Program-made: the position numbers and the translations under genes
The notes under the pieces: generated by a model
What the model saw: only the letters and a program-made list of their open reading frames with translations
The model's database searches: none
Told to the model about the DNA's origin: nothing
Part shown: piece after piece, positions 1 through 8,935 of the stretch
Position numbering within the stretch: position 1 is the first letter of the stretch
Layout of the letters: each line of letters opens with the position of its first letter
NCBI RefSeq assembly: GCF_011682045.1
Contig: NZ_VVIW01000041.1
Coordinates: 1-34,254, forward strand
Length of the DNA stretch: 34,254 bases
Reading direction: 5' to 3'
Source: Massilia aquatica
GTDB lineage: Bacteria; Pseudomonadota; Gammaproteobacteria; Burkholderiales; Burkholderiaceae_D

Positions 1-471
1 CTTGATCTTGGTTTCGGTGGTCGCCGCCACGTCGACCTGCATCAGGAAGTGCACGCCGCCGCGCAAGTCCAGGCCCAGATTCATTGGCAGCGCGCGCAGC
101 ACCTGCATCCAGTGCGGGGTGTTCTTCACCAGGTTGACGGTGACGATGTAATCCGGTTCAGCGGGGTTGCGGTTCAGGGCGCGTTCGAGCGCCAGCTTGG
201 CCTTGAACTGGGCGTCGGTGGTGGCGAAACGCGCACGCACGGACGTACTGTTTTCATTCCCGTCCAGTGCCACGCCATCGTGCGCGATGCCGGCCGCCTT
301 GAGGGCGGCTTCGACCTGTTCGCTCGTCGCGTTGGTGATCTTGAGGATCGAACTGCCGGTCGTCACCTGCAGCGCAGGCGATTCGACGAAGTAGTTGGGC
401 GCCGTGTACAAGGCACCCAGCAACAGCGCAATGACGATGAGAATGTATTTCCAGACGGGATAGCGATTCAT
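1..471 (-). CDS. secD: Protein translocase subunit SecD, N-terminal part (cut by window edge)
   Basis: SecD is an inner-membrane RND-type partner of SecYEG. With SecF it uses the proton motive force to pull proteins through the translocon. Only about 157 N-terminal residues are present. They begin MNRYPVWKYILIVIALLLG, a cytoplasmic start followed by the first membrane helix, then a TAPNYF segment and, near residue 135, the conserved LGLDLRGGVHFLMQVD motif of SecD. The ATG at 471 is the only start that keeps the N-terminal helix. The gene follows yajC on the same strand with a 55-base gap, the usual yajC-secD-secF order, so secF is expected just outside the window. The stop codon is not visible. 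Function is assigned from family knowledge; identity is very likely. Confidence 0.95.
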   Translation of the reverse strand, partial: MNRYPVWKYILIVIALLLGALYTAPNYFVESPALQVTTGSSILKITNATSEQVEAALKAAGIAHDGVALDGNENSTSVRARFATTDAQFKAKLALERALNRNPAEPDYIVTVNLVKNTPHWMQVLRALPMNLGLDLRGGVHFLMQVDVAATTETKIK

Positions 472-526
472 AGTGTTCCAGCGTTCAATGTTGAGCAGTC
501 AGGCGGCACGGGGCCGCGCGTCGGGC

Positions 527-862
527 TTACAGGGACTTCAGCGTGTCTTTCGGCAGCAGCGTGGTGATCGAACTCTTCTGCACAACGATCGGGGTGTTGG
601 CGGCGATGTCGATGGTGACATAGCTGTCGCTGACCTTGACGACTTTGCCGAGGATGCCGCCGGCGGTGACGACTTCATCGCCCTTGGCGAGTGCGTCCAT
701 CATCGATTTCTGCTCTTTGGCGCGTTTTTGCTGGGGGCGGATCATCAGGAAATACATGACCACGAACATCAGAATCAGGGGCAGGAAGGTGCTCATATTG
801 CCCATCAGACTGGTATCGGCGGCAGCAGGGGCAGCTTGCGCATAAGCGTTGGAAATAAACAC
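527..862 (-). CDS. yajC: Sec translocon accessory protein YajC
   Basis: YajC is a small single-span inner-membrane protein that joins SecDF in the Sec holotranslocon. The 111-residue product has a short periplasmic N-terminus (about residues 1-25), one membrane helix (FLPLILMFVVMYFLMI) and the family hallmark RPQQKRAKE, followed by a soluble beta-rich domain with GDEVVTAGGILGKV. I chose the GTG at 862. It gives VFISNAYAQ, matching the usual YajC N-terminus, and has a GGAG Shine-Dalgarno sequence about 8 bases upstream. An in-frame ATG at 940 would add 26 unrelated residues, and a putative promoter at 910-940 lies over it. The gene precedes secD, and the 3' neighbour upstream is tgt, from which it is separated by a pair of palindromic repeats. 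Confidence 0.95.
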   Translation of the reverse strand: MFISNAYAQAAPAAADTSLMGNMSTFLPLILMFVVMYFLMIRPQQKRAKEQKSMMDALAKGDEVVTAGGILGKVVKVSDSYVTIDIAANTPIVVQKSSITTLLPKDTLKSL

Positions 863-909
863 GGGAGACTCCGATATTGAGGTTAGTTTCGTTAAAAAAT
901 CAGCGCTGT

Positions 910-940
910 ATTCTAGCACCGCATGCTGCGGGGTAGCCAA
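910..940 (-). promoter_or_regulatory. Putative sigma70 promoter for yajC-secD
   Basis: On the minus strand there is a TAGAAT -10 hexamer (910-915) preceded by TGC, an extended -10 feature, and a TTGGCT -35-like hexamer (935-940). Spacing is 19 bases, slightly long. Initiation near 903 would leave about 40 bases of leader before the GTG of yajC, and would exclude the upstream ATG at 940. Inferred by eye; no transcript data. Confidence 0.45.
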
Positions 941-1032
941 TTTGGCCTATGTGACTGCCAACTTCATTTTTGCAAGCGGGCGGGAGTTATTTATTTTTGA
1001 ACAACAAACGCGCATTTCCCACACCGCCTTTA

Positions 1033-1065
1033 TTGTAAAACCGGGGACAGACCCCGGTTTTACAA
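1033..1065. repeat. REP-like palindrome, copy 1 of an inverted pair
   Basis: A perfect 14-base inverted repeat (arms 1033-1046 and 1052-1065, TTGTAAAACCGGGG and its complement) encloses the 5-base loop ACAGA. The core GGGGACAGACCCC resembles palindromes scattered through Burkholderiales genomes, often near REP-associated tyrosine transposases; that link is from memory. No transposase gene is present here. Confidence 0.85.
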
Positions 1066-1094
1066 CAACTGGGCACTGCACTGGCACAGGAAAA

Positions 1095-1129
1095 GTTGCA
1101 TAACCGGGGTCTGTCCCCGGTTTTGCAAC
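1095..1129. repeat. REP-like palindrome, copy 2 of an inverted pair
   Basis: Arms of 15 bases (1095-1109 and 1115-1129) pair with one mismatch at 1101 around the loop TCTGT, the complement of the loop in the copy at 1033-1065. The two elements are therefore in opposite orientation, 29 bases apart. This copy ends 3 bases before the stop codon of tgt as read on the plus strand. Confidence 0.85.
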
Positions 1130-1132
1130 TAA

Positions 1133-2284
<1,152 letters not shown>

Positions 2285-3307
2285 CTACTTGTTGTCGGTC
2301 GTGAGCAGCATGGCGTCGCCATAGCTGAAGAAGCGGTACTCGCTGGCGATGGCGTGCGCATAGGCGCCGCGGATGGCCTCATACCCGGCAAAGGCCGACA
2401 CCAGCATCAGCAGGGTCGATTTGGGCAGGTGGAAGTTGGTGATCAGGCGCGTCACCGTTTTAAAGGTGTAGCCGGGCGTGATGAACAGGGCGGTGTCGGC
2501 GCTGCCGGCCACCAGTTCGCCCGACTGCGAGGCCGATTCGAGCGCGCGCAGGCTGGTGGTGCCGACCGCCACGACATCGCGCCCGGCCGCCCTGGCGGCG
2601 CGCACGGCGTCCACGGTTTCCTGCGGCACGGTGTACCACTCGGTGTGCATCTTGTGCTCGGCCAGCGCTTCGACCCGCACCGGCTGAAAGGTGCCGGCGC
2701 CCACGTGCAGGGTCACGTAGGCGAAATTGACGCCCCTGGCCTTGAGCGCGGCCAGCAGCGCCTGGTCGAAGTGCAGGCCGGCGGTGGGCGCGGCGACTGC
2801 GCCCGGCTCGCGCGAATACACGGTCTGGTAGCGCGTTTCGTCGAATTCGTCGGCATCGTGTTCAATATAAGGCGGCAGCGGCAGGCGCCCGTGCGCTTCG
2901 ATCAGCTCGAACACGTCGCCGTCGAAGACGAGGGTGAAGAATTCGCCGGCGCGCTCGCCCGCGGTGACGTCAAAGGCGTCGGCCAGGCGGATGCGGTTGC
3001 CGGGCTTGGGCGACTTGGAGGCGCGCACCTGGGCCAGCACGGTGCGGCTGTCGAGGATGCGTTCGACCAGCACCTCGACGTTGCCGCCGGTTTCCTTGAC
3101 GCCGAAAAAGCGCGCCTTAAGCACGCGCGTGTCGTTCATCACCAAGAGGTCGCCGGGGGCGAGCAGGCCGACGATGTCGGCAAACTGGCGGTCGACAATG
3201 GCGGTCCCGTCCAGGTGCAGCAGGCGGGAAGCGCTGCGGTCGGGCAGCGGTGTTTGCGCGATGCGCTCGGCGGGCAGGTCGAAATCGAAGTCGGAGAGCG
3301 AGTACAT
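2285..3307 (-). CDS. queA: S-adenosylmethionine:tRNA ribosyltransferase-isomerase
   Basis: QueA transfers and isomerises the ribosyl part of SAM onto preQ1-modified tRNA to make epoxyqueuosine. The 340-residue product carries the family segments [20 protein letters not shown] at the start, SRLL near residue 30, [33 protein letters not shown] and a late [21 protein letters not shown] placed the start at the ATG at 3307, because MYSLSDFDF is the normal family start; an upstream in-frame ATG at 3358 would add 17 residues without family support. It heads the queA-tgt unit and is divergent from recG, sharing a 114-base intergenic region. Confidence 0.96.
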   Translation of the reverse strand: MYSLSDFDFDLPAERIAQTPLPDRSASRLLHLDGTAIVDRQFADIVGLLAPGDLLVMNDTRVLKARFFGVKETGGNVEVLVERILDSRTVLAQVRASKSPKPGNRIRLADAFDVTAGERAGEFFTLVFDGDVFELIEAHGRLPLPPYIEHDADEFDETRYQTVYSREPGAVAAPTAGLHFDQALLAALKARGVNFAYVTLHVGAGTFQPVRVEALAEHKMHTEWYTVPQETVDAVRAARAAGRDVVAVGTTSLRALESASQSGELVAGSADTALFITPGYTFKTVTRLITNFHLPKSTLLMLVSAFAGYEAIRGAYAHAIASEYRFFSYGDAMLLTTDNK

Positions 3308-3421
3308 TCTGCTAATTTTGTAAAAAAAGGGGTCAAGAGCCGTACAATAAGGGCTCACGCGTGCAGGGCAACCCTCTATTTTACCCGCTTACGCACCGCC
3401 GTTGCTTCACCTTGCTTCAAT
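3308..3421. promoter_or_regulatory. Divergent queA/recG intergenic region with -10-like boxes
   Basis: This AT-enriched region separates the starts of queA (minus) and recG (plus). A TACAAT box at 3343-3348 on the plus strand could be a -10 for recG, and a TAAAAT box at 3378-3383 on the minus strand could serve queA. Neither has a convincing -35 at 17 bases, so these are weak by-eye calls. Confidence 0.3.
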
Positions 3422-5473
3422 ATGCCGCCGACCAAACCGAAAACGCCACCGAAAACCAACGAAAGCAAGCTCGCCAAGCTGGGCCTGCACACCGACATGG
3501 ACCTGGTGCTGCACCTGCCCATGCGCTACGAGGACGAGACCGTCGTGGTGTCGATCCGCGAAGCCTGCCTGCGCGGCGGCCATGTGTCGCAGGTCGAGGG
3601 GGTGGTCACGAAAAACGAGATCAGCTTCCGCCCCAGGCGCCAGCTGCTGGTGACCATCGCCGACGCCAGCGGCGACCTGCTGCTGCGCTTCATGAATTTT
3701 TACGGCAGCCAGGTCAAGCAACTGGCCGAGGGCACGCGCGTGCGCGCCCGGGCGGAACTGAAACACGGCTTCTTCGGGGCCGAGATGGTGCATCCGACCT
3801 ACAAGGTGATTAACGAAGGCGCGCCGCTGCCGACCGTGCTCACGCCCGTGTATCCGTCGGGCGAAGGCTTGTCGCAGGCGATTTTGCGGCGCGCGATCGC
3901 CGACGCGATGAAGCGCATCGACTGGCATGACACCCTGCCGCCGGCGCTGCGCGCAGAGATGAACCTGACCGATTTCGAGCCGTCGGTGCGGCTGCTGCAC
4001 TATCCGCCGCAGGAAATCGACGCCCATTCGCTGGTGGAGCGCTCGCACCCGGCCTGGATCCGCATGAAGTTCGACGAACTGCTGGCGCAGCAGCTCTCGC
4101 TCAAACGCGCGCAGCGGGCGCGCCGGGTCAAGGGGGCGCCGGTGCTCAAGGCGATCGGCGAATTGTCGGAGGCGTTTCTGGGGCAGCTGCCGTTCAAGCT
4201 GACCGGCGCGCAGCAACGCGTGCTCAAGGAAATCCGCGCCGACCTGAAAAACGGCTATCCGATGCAGCGCCTGTTGCAGGGAGACGTCGGCAGCGGCAAA
4301 ACGGTGGTGTCGGCGCTGGCCGCCGCGCAGGCGATCGACAGCGGCTACCAGGCAGCCCTGATGGCGCCCACCGAAATCTTGGCCGACCAGCACTTCCGCA
4401 AGATCGCCGGCTGGATGGAGCCGCTCGGCGTGAAAGTGGCGTGGCTCACCGGCAGCCTGAAAAAGAAGGACAAGCTGGCCGCCACCGCCATGGTGGAGTC
4501 GGGCGAGGCGCAGCTGGTCATCGGCACCCACGCGCTGATCCAGGACACGGTGCAGTTTGCGAAACTGGGGCTGGTGATCGTCGACGAGCAGCACCGTTTC
4601 GGCGTCGGCCAGCGCCTCACCTTGCGCAACAAGGGCAGCAACGGCAAGACCCCGCACCAGCTGATGATGTCGGCCACGCCGATTCCGCGTACCCTGGCGA
4701 TGACCTATTACGCCGACCTGGAAGTGTCGATCATCGATGAACTGCCGCCGGGGCGCAGCCCGATCGTCACGCGCGCGATCGACCAGAACCGGCGCGATGA
4801 AGTCATCGAGCGGGTGCACGCGGCGGCGCTGGAGGGACGCCAGATTTACTGGGTGTGTCCGCTGATCGAAGAATCGGAAGCGCTGCAGTTGCAGACCGCC
4901 ACCGATACCCACGCCATGCTGGCCGAGGCGCTGCCCGATTTGCAGGTGGGGCTGGTGCACGGGCGCCTCAAGGCGGCCGAGAAGCAGGAGGTGATGGATG
5001 CCTTCACCGCCAACGAGGTGCAGGTGCTGGTGGCTACCACCGTGATCGAGGTGGGGGTCGATGTGCCGAATGCGTCGCTGATGGTGATCGAGCATGCGGA
5101 GCGTTTCGGCTTGTCGCAGCTGCACCAGTTGCGCGGCCGGGTGGGACGCGGCTCGGCGGCCAGCGTGTGCCTGCTGCTGTATCAGAGCCCGCTGGGGCCG
5201 ATCGCCAAGCAGCGCTTGATGACCATGCGCGAGACCACCGACGGATTCGAAATCGCGCGCAGGGACCTGGAGATTCGCGGGCCGGGCGAGTTTTTAGGAG
5301 CGCGCCAGTCGGGCCAGGCGATGCTCAGGTTTGCCGACCTGGAAACCGACCAGTGGCTGGTGGAACAGGCGCGCGACGTGGCGCATAACCTGATTCATGA
5401 GGCGGTCGATGATGTGGTGGAGGCGCATCTGGCGCGCTGGCTGGGTGGTAAGGAAGAATTTCTGAAGGTGTAG
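3422..5473 (+). CDS. recG: ATP-dependent DNA helicase RecG
   Basis: RecG is a cytoplasmic helicase that remodels stalled forks and branch-migrates Holliday junctions. The 683-residue product has the expected layout: a wedge/OB-fold region (residues about 1-240), Walker A GDVGSGKT near 287, DEQH-type Walker B VIVDEQHRFG near 387, motif III SATPIPRT, TTVIEVGVDVPNA and QLRGRVGRG near 570, and the RecG C-terminal region with DGFEIARRDLEIRGPGEFLG. The ATG at 3422 yields MPPTKPKTPP and a length close to E. coli RecG (693). No strong Shine-Dalgarno sequence is seen before it. The open frame extends far upstream but only as antisense of queA and tgt. It is followed by a BIME-like repeat and then by a convergent gene. 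Confidence 0.96.
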   Translation: MPPTKPKTPPKTNESKLAKLGLHTDMDLVLHLPMRYEDETVVVSIREACLRGGHVSQVEGVVTKNEISFRPRRQLLVTIADASGDLLLRFMNFYGSQVKQLAEGTRVRARAELKHGFFGAEMVHPTYKVINEGAPLPTVLTPVYPSGEGLSQAILRRAIADAMKRIDWHDTLPPALRAEMNLTDFEPSVRLLHYPPQEIDAHSLVERSHPAWIRMKFDELLAQQLSLKRAQRARRVKGAPVLKAIGELSEAFLGQLPFKLTGAQQRVLKEIRADLKNGYPMQRLLQGDVGSGKTVVSALAAAQAIDSGYQAALMAPTEILADQHFRKIAGWMEPLGVKVAWLTGSLKKKDKLAATAMVESGEAQLVIGTHALIQDTVQFAKLGLVIVDEQHRFGVGQRLTLRNKGSNGKTPHQLMMSATPIPRTLAMTYYADLEVSIIDELPPGRSPIVTRAIDQNRRDEVIERVHAAALEGRQIYWVCPLIEESEALQLQTATDTHAMLAEALPDLQVGLVHGRLKAAEKQEVMDAFTANEVQVLVATTVIEVGVDVPNASLMVIEHAERFGLSQLHQLRGRVGRGSAASVCLLLYQSPLGPIAKQRLMTMRETTDGFEIARRDLEIRGPGEFLGARQSGQAMLRFADLETDQWLVEQARDVAHNLIHEAVDDVVEAHLARWLGGKEEFLKV

Positions 5474-5509
5474 GGCTGCTGCCGCCAAATTTTATCGTTT
5501 CACTCCAAA

Positions 5510-5604
5510 CCGTCTTTCCCGCGAAGGCGGGAATCCATAGCACTTGGGCTAAGCGGAGGTGCTATGAATTCCCGCCGAGTGCCGCCTTGGCGCGGGAACG
5601 ACGG
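5510..5604. repeat. BIME-like composite of nested palindromes
   Basis: Outer arms 5510-5523 and 5591-5604 (CCGTCTTTCCCGCG against its near complement, 13 of 14) flank three inner hairpins: 5516-5533 (TTCCCGC, 4-base loop), 5536-5566 (CATAGCAC, 15-base loop) and 5569-5598 (TTCCCGC again). The TTCCCGCGAAGGCGGGAATCC unit is of the kind found scattered in many proteobacteria. The element lies between the converging 3' ends of recG and the oxidoreductase gene, where it may also end both transcripts. Confidence 0.85.
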
Positions 5605-5624
5605 GTGGTGATGGCAGCACGACG

Positions 5625-6608
5625 CTACAAGTCCGACGGATAGCGCAACCCGATCTGCCCGCGAATCGTATCGAGCACCCCCATCAGATGCAGCGTTTCG
5701 TCGAGCGGCATGCCCGGGCTCTCCAGCAGCCCTGCTTTCAGACAGCGCCCCACTTCCATCGCCTCGTGCACATAGCCGTTGCCCAGGTACGGCGTGTCGA
5801 TCGTGCGCGCGCCGTCCGCAGTGGTCACGGTCACCGACTGCGCCCGGTGGAACATGGTGTTCATGCGCACCTGGCCGAGCGATCCGGACACGGTCAGCTC
5901 CGCCGGCGTTTTGGCCCTGAGCGAGCAGCTACACACCGACATGGCGCCGCCTTCGTGCTTGATGGTGAAGCCGGTCTGGATATCGACGCCGGTCTCGCCG
6001 ATGACCGCCATGGCCTGCACCTCGGCCACCGGCCCAAGCAGCGCGGCCGCAATCGAGAGCGGGTAAATCCCCAGGTCGAGCAGGCCGCCGCCGCCCAGTT
6101 CCGGATTGTTCAGGCGGTGCAGCGGGTCTTGCGTGCCCGCGAAACCAAAATCGGCGGTTACCTGGTGCACGGTGCCGATTTCGCCCGACGCAATGATGCG
6201 TCGCACTTCGGCCAGCGCCGGCATGAAGCGGGTCCACATCGCCTCCATCAGGAACAGCTTCTTCTCGCGCGCCAGCGTCACGATCTGTTCGGCCTCGCGC
6301 CGGTTCATGGTGAAGGGCTTCTCGCACAGCACGCCCTTGCCGCCACCCAGCGCCATGACGGCATTCTCGACGTGCATCGGGTGCGGAGTGCCGATGTAGA
6401 CGACATCGATATTCGGCGCCTCGGCCAACGCCTGGTAAGAACCGTAGCTCTCAAGCGCGCCGAACTCGGCGCCGAAGGCTTGCGCGCTTTCCAGGCTGCG
6501 CGAGGCCACGCCGGCCAGCACCGCGCCAGGTGTGTCGCGCAAGGCGGTGGCAAACGCGCGCGCAATCTTGCCCGTGCCCAGAATTCCCCAACGTACCGCT
6601 TCAGTCAT
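5625..6608 (-). CDS. Gfo/Idh/MocA-family NAD(P)-dependent oxidoreductase
   Basis: This family oxidises or reduces sugars, inositols, dihydrodiols and related compounds with NAD(P). The 327-residue product begins with a Rossmann fold, RWGILGTGKIARAFATAL, has YIGTPHPMHVENA near residue 72 and the family CEKPFTMN with the catalytic lysine near residue 97, then the alpha/beta substrate domain with GGGGLLDLGIYPLSIAAALLG. The ATG at 6608 has a GAGGAG Shine-Dalgarno sequence about 6 bases upstream. It is the last gene of a minus-strand run with pyrC and a DUF3025 gene, 9 bases from the latter. Substrate cannot be told from the sequence. The GGGGLLDLGIYP pattern is common in dihydrodiol/xylose dehydrogenase-like members, which is only a hint. 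Confidence 0.88.
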   Translation of the reverse strand: MTEAVRWGILGTGKIARAFATALRDTPGAVLAGVASRSLESAQAFGAEFGALESYGSYQALAEAPNIDVVYIGTPHPMHVENAVMALGGGKGVLCEKPFTMNRREAEQIVTLAREKKLFLMEAMWTRFMPALAEVRRIIASGEIGTVHQVTADFGFAGTQDPLHRLNNPELGGGGLLDLGIYPLSIAAALLGPVAEVQAMAVIGETGVDIQTGFTIKHEGGAMSVCSCSLRAKTPAELTVSGSLGQVRMNTMFHRAQSVTVTTADGARTIDTPYLGNGYVHEAMEVGRCLKAGLLESPGMPLDETLHLMGVLDTIRGQIGLRYPSDL

Positions 6609-6617
6609 GTGTTCTCC

Positions 6618-7409
6618 TCAAACGACCCGCTTGGGCCGAAATACCGTGGTGTCGGCGTAAAACGCGTGGTCCTGCCCTTCCCACCATCCCGGCACGCCAA
6701 GCACCGGCAAGGGGGTAAAGCAGGCAGTGCTCAATCCTTCGTGCGCCAGTTCGGCGGCGACTTTCCGGTCGATCCAGGCGCGCCGTTCGTCGTGCGCCAG
6801 CGCGAAGTAATCGTCGCCGGCCAGCACCACGCGCGTGTGCGCGGTGATCGCCTTGCGCGGCGCGACCAGCTTTTCCATCAGCGCGTGCCCGAACAGCCAG
6901 ACTTCGGCGTCCGGCCCAAAAGCGCCACGCCGTTCGTATAGTGCCTCAATCCAGCCGTGCGCGCGCAGGGCGGCCACCAGGCGCGCGCCCTGGCCGCCGG
7001 CGCGCGCCACCAGCAGCGCCGAGTTTTCGTCGAAAATGGTGGCGCCGTCGCGCGCCGCGCCACGCGACTTGCCCACCCCGGCCAGCGCAATCTGCGCCGC
7101 CTGCAGGGCGTTCAATTGCTGTTTGATGCGCGGGAAGGTCAGCCACACCAGGCCATTGAAGAAGTCGTGCAGGTTCTCGCGCGTGGGCACGCAGCCGGTG
7201 GCGCCGATGAATTCTTCGTAGGCGCGCCCGTCGGGCAAGTCATCCTGCGGCACGAAGCGCAGCGGCAGGCCGCGCTGGTTGACCAGCGCCAGCGGCGCGG
7301 CAGCCGCGTTCAGGGCGTCGGCCACGCAGTGGACGCCGACCGGCAGGCGCGCAAACGCGGGGCGCACCGCGTCGTACCACGGGCGCGCCCAGTCAATCTG
7401 CGGCAGCAT
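6618..7409 (-). CDS. DUF3025 family protein
   Basis: This is a 263-residue cytoplasmic protein of unknown function. I recognise the DUF3025 family from the segment CVPTRENLHDFFNGLVWLTFPRIKQQLNALQA (residues about 93-125), which is the conserved core; DENSALL and a late ACFTPLPVLGVPGWW are also typical. No signal peptide or membrane segment is visible. The start ATG at 7409 is 3 bases beyond the stop of pyrC, so the two are almost certainly co-transcribed and probably translationally coupled. The pairing with pyrC is, to my recollection, frequent in betaproteobacteria, but it does not prove a role in pyrimidine synthesis. No catalytic motif can be assigned. Confidence 0.85.
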   Translation of the reverse strand: MLPQIDWARPWYDAVRPAFARLPVGVHCVADALNAAAAPLALVNQRGLPLRFVPQDDLPDGRAYEEFIGATGCVPTRENLHDFFNGLVWLTFPRIKQQLNALQAAQIALAGVGKSRGAARDGATIFDENSALLVARAGGQGARLVAALRAHGWIEALYERRGAFGPDAEVWLFGHALMEKLVAPRKAITAHTRVVLAGDDYFALAHDERRAWIDRKVAAELAHEGLSTACFTPLPVLGVPGWWEGQDHAFYADTTVFRPKRVV

Positions 7410-7412
7410 CGC

Positions 7413-8462
7413 TTACAGCAGTTTCCAGTTAATCTGCTCGCCGGCGTTGAGCGGCGCCAGGGTGGAATCGGCCATCGGCACGGTTTGCGGCAGGGTCCAG
7501 GCTTCGCGCTTCAAGGTCACCTGGTCGGTGTTGCGCGGCAGGTCGTAGAAGTCGGGGCCGTGGAAGCTGGCGAAGGCTTCGAGCTTGTCGAGCGCGCCGG
7601 CGCGTTCGAACGCTTCGGTGTACATCTCCATCGCGTGCAGCGCGGTGTAGCAGCCGGCGCAGCCGCACGAGGTTTCCTTGGCGCCCACCGCGTGCGGGGC
7701 CGAGTCGGTGCCGAGGAAAAAGCGCTCGTCGCCGCTGGTGGCGGCCGTCATCAGCGCCAGGCGGTGTTCTTCGCGCTTGAGCACCGGCAGGCAGTAGTAA
7801 TGGGGACGAATGCCGCCCTTGAAAATCTCGTTGCGGTTGTACAGCAGGTGGTGCGCAGTGATGGTAGCGGCGATCGGGCCGTCGGCTTCGGCCACGTACT
7901 GGGCCGCGTCCTTGGTGGTGATGTGCTCGAACACGATTTTCAGTTCCGGCATGTCGCGTCGCAGCGGACGCATGACGCGCTCGATGAACACCGCCTCGCG
8001 GTCGAACAGGTCGATCTCCTGGTCGGTCACTTCGCCGTGCACCAGGAAGGGCATGCCGACTTCCTGCATCACTTCGAGCGTCTTGTAGCAGCGCGCCAGG
8101 TCGGTCACGCCGGCATCGGAATTGGTGGTGGCGCCGGCCGGGTACAGCTTGACGGCGTGGACAAAGCCGCTGTCCTGGGCACGGCGGATTTCTTCCGGGT
8201 CGGTGTTGTCGGTCAGGTAGAGCGTCATCAAAGGTTCGAAGCGCATGCCGGCCGGCAGCGCGGCCAAAATACGCTCGCGGTAGGCCTGGGCCATGGCGGT
8301 GGTGGTCACCGGGGGTTTGAGGTTCGGCATGACGATGGCGCGGGCGAACTGGCGCGCGCTGTGCGGCAGCACGCTGGCCAGGGCGGCGCCGTCGCGCAGG
8401 TGCAGGTGCCAGTCGTCGGGACGGGTGATGGTGAGACTCTGGGGGGTATCGATGGTGGACAT
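7413..8462 (-). CDS. pyrC: Dihydroorotase (PyrC, class II)
   Basis: PyrC closes carbamoyl-aspartate to dihydroorotate, the third step of pyrimidine synthesis, in the cytoplasm. The 349-residue length fits class II dihydroorotases. Metal and active-site motifs are visible: [10 protein letters not shown] near residue 17, MPNLKPPV near 46, [17 protein letters not shown] with the carboxylated lysine near 103, VHGEV near 140, FEHITT near 178 and LGTDSAPHA near 250. The ATG at 8462 gives the usual N-terminus. It leads a three-gene minus-strand unit. A TAAAAT box at 8489-8494 (minus) is a possible -10, but I see no good -35. No nucleotide-sensing leader structure was recognised. Confidence 0.97.
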   Translation of the reverse strand: MSTIDTPQSLTITRPDDWHLHLRDGAALASVLPHSARQFARAIVMPNLKPPVTTTAMAQAYRERILAALPAGMRFEPLMTLYLTDNTDPEEIRRAQDSGFVHAVKLYPAGATTNSDAGVTDLARCYKTLEVMQEVGMPFLVHGEVTDQEIDLFDREAVFIERVMRPLRRDMPELKIVFEHITTKDAAQYVAEADGPIAATITAHHLLYNRNEIFKGGIRPHYYCLPVLKREEHRLALMTAATSGDERFFLGTDSAPHAVGAKETSCGCAGCYTALHAMEMYTEAFERAGALDKLEAFASFHGPDFYDLPRNTDQVTLKREAWTLPQTVPMADSTLAPLNAGEQINWKLL

Positions 8463-8608
8463 GGCGGCTTTCGGAAAACGGATGCGGTATTTTAACCTCC
8501 GCAGGCAAGCAATCGCTCATGCTTCCTCCAAGAAACATAGCGCACGTTTGAACATGCTGCTTGCATCTGCTTTGGGAGCTTGAGATATTGACGTTTCAAA
8601 CGCTACGC

Positions 8609-8890
8609 ATGGAATCCACCTTGAAAGCTGCCAACTTCCGCTCTCTACAGATCATGCCCGATGTGCACAAAGTCGCCCAACGCACCTCGGAAAGCGGCGA
8701 ACCCCTGTCCGGCTTTGCCGCGCAATCGGTGCGGCGACACATGCGGCAGCGCCGTCACCAGCGCCGCTTTATCGAACGCGGCCTGGCCTCGCGCGACGCT
8801 GCCCTGCATGGCGGCGAGTATTACAGCGCCAACGATGCGCTGCGCGATCTCGATGACATACTCGCCCAAGCTGAGGCCAAATTGACCTAA
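8609..8890 (+). CDS. Small charged protein, antitoxin-like C-terminus
   Basis: This ORF encodes about 93 residues from the ATG at 8609. A TTG at 8561 or an internal ATG at 8654 are alternative starts, and none has a clear Shine-Dalgarno sequence. The middle is strongly basic (VRRHMRQRRHQRRF). The C-terminal part, IERGLASRDAALHGGEYYSANDALRDLDDILAQAEAK, reads like the tail of small type II antitoxins, where a helix after a GEYxSADxxLxxLD pattern binds the toxin. That resemblance is from memory of the pattern, not a search. No toxin gene lies beside it: the next gene is gltL on the other strand and upstream is divergent pyrC. It may be an orphan antitoxin remnant or an unrelated small protein. 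Confidence 0.55.
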   Translation: MESTLKAANFRSLQIMPDVHKVAQRTSESGEPLSGFAAQSVRRHMRQRRHQRRFIERGLASRDAALHGGEYYSANDALRDLDDILAQAEAKLT

Positions 8891-8910
8891 CCATGTCTCG
8901 CTGATACGCG

Positions 8911-8931
8911 GGCGGCACCAAGCGCGCCGCC
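8911..8931. terminator. GC-rich hairpin between convergent genes
   Basis: GGCGGC and GCCGCC (8911-8916 and 8926-8931) form a 6 bp stem with a 9-base loop between the converging ends of the small ORF and gltL. There is no T-run on either side, so termination is only a possibility. Confidence 0.3.
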
Positions 8932-8935
8932 ACGC

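Noticed and set aside
1033-1129. A CRISPR-like repeat pair
   Set aside because: Only two units, in opposite orientation, with no spacer array and no cas genes. The structure is that of REP hairpins.
6957-8495. A 512-codon plus-strand frame opposite pyrC and the DUF3025 gene
   Set aside because: Antisense shadow. PyrC on the minus strand has all metal ligands.
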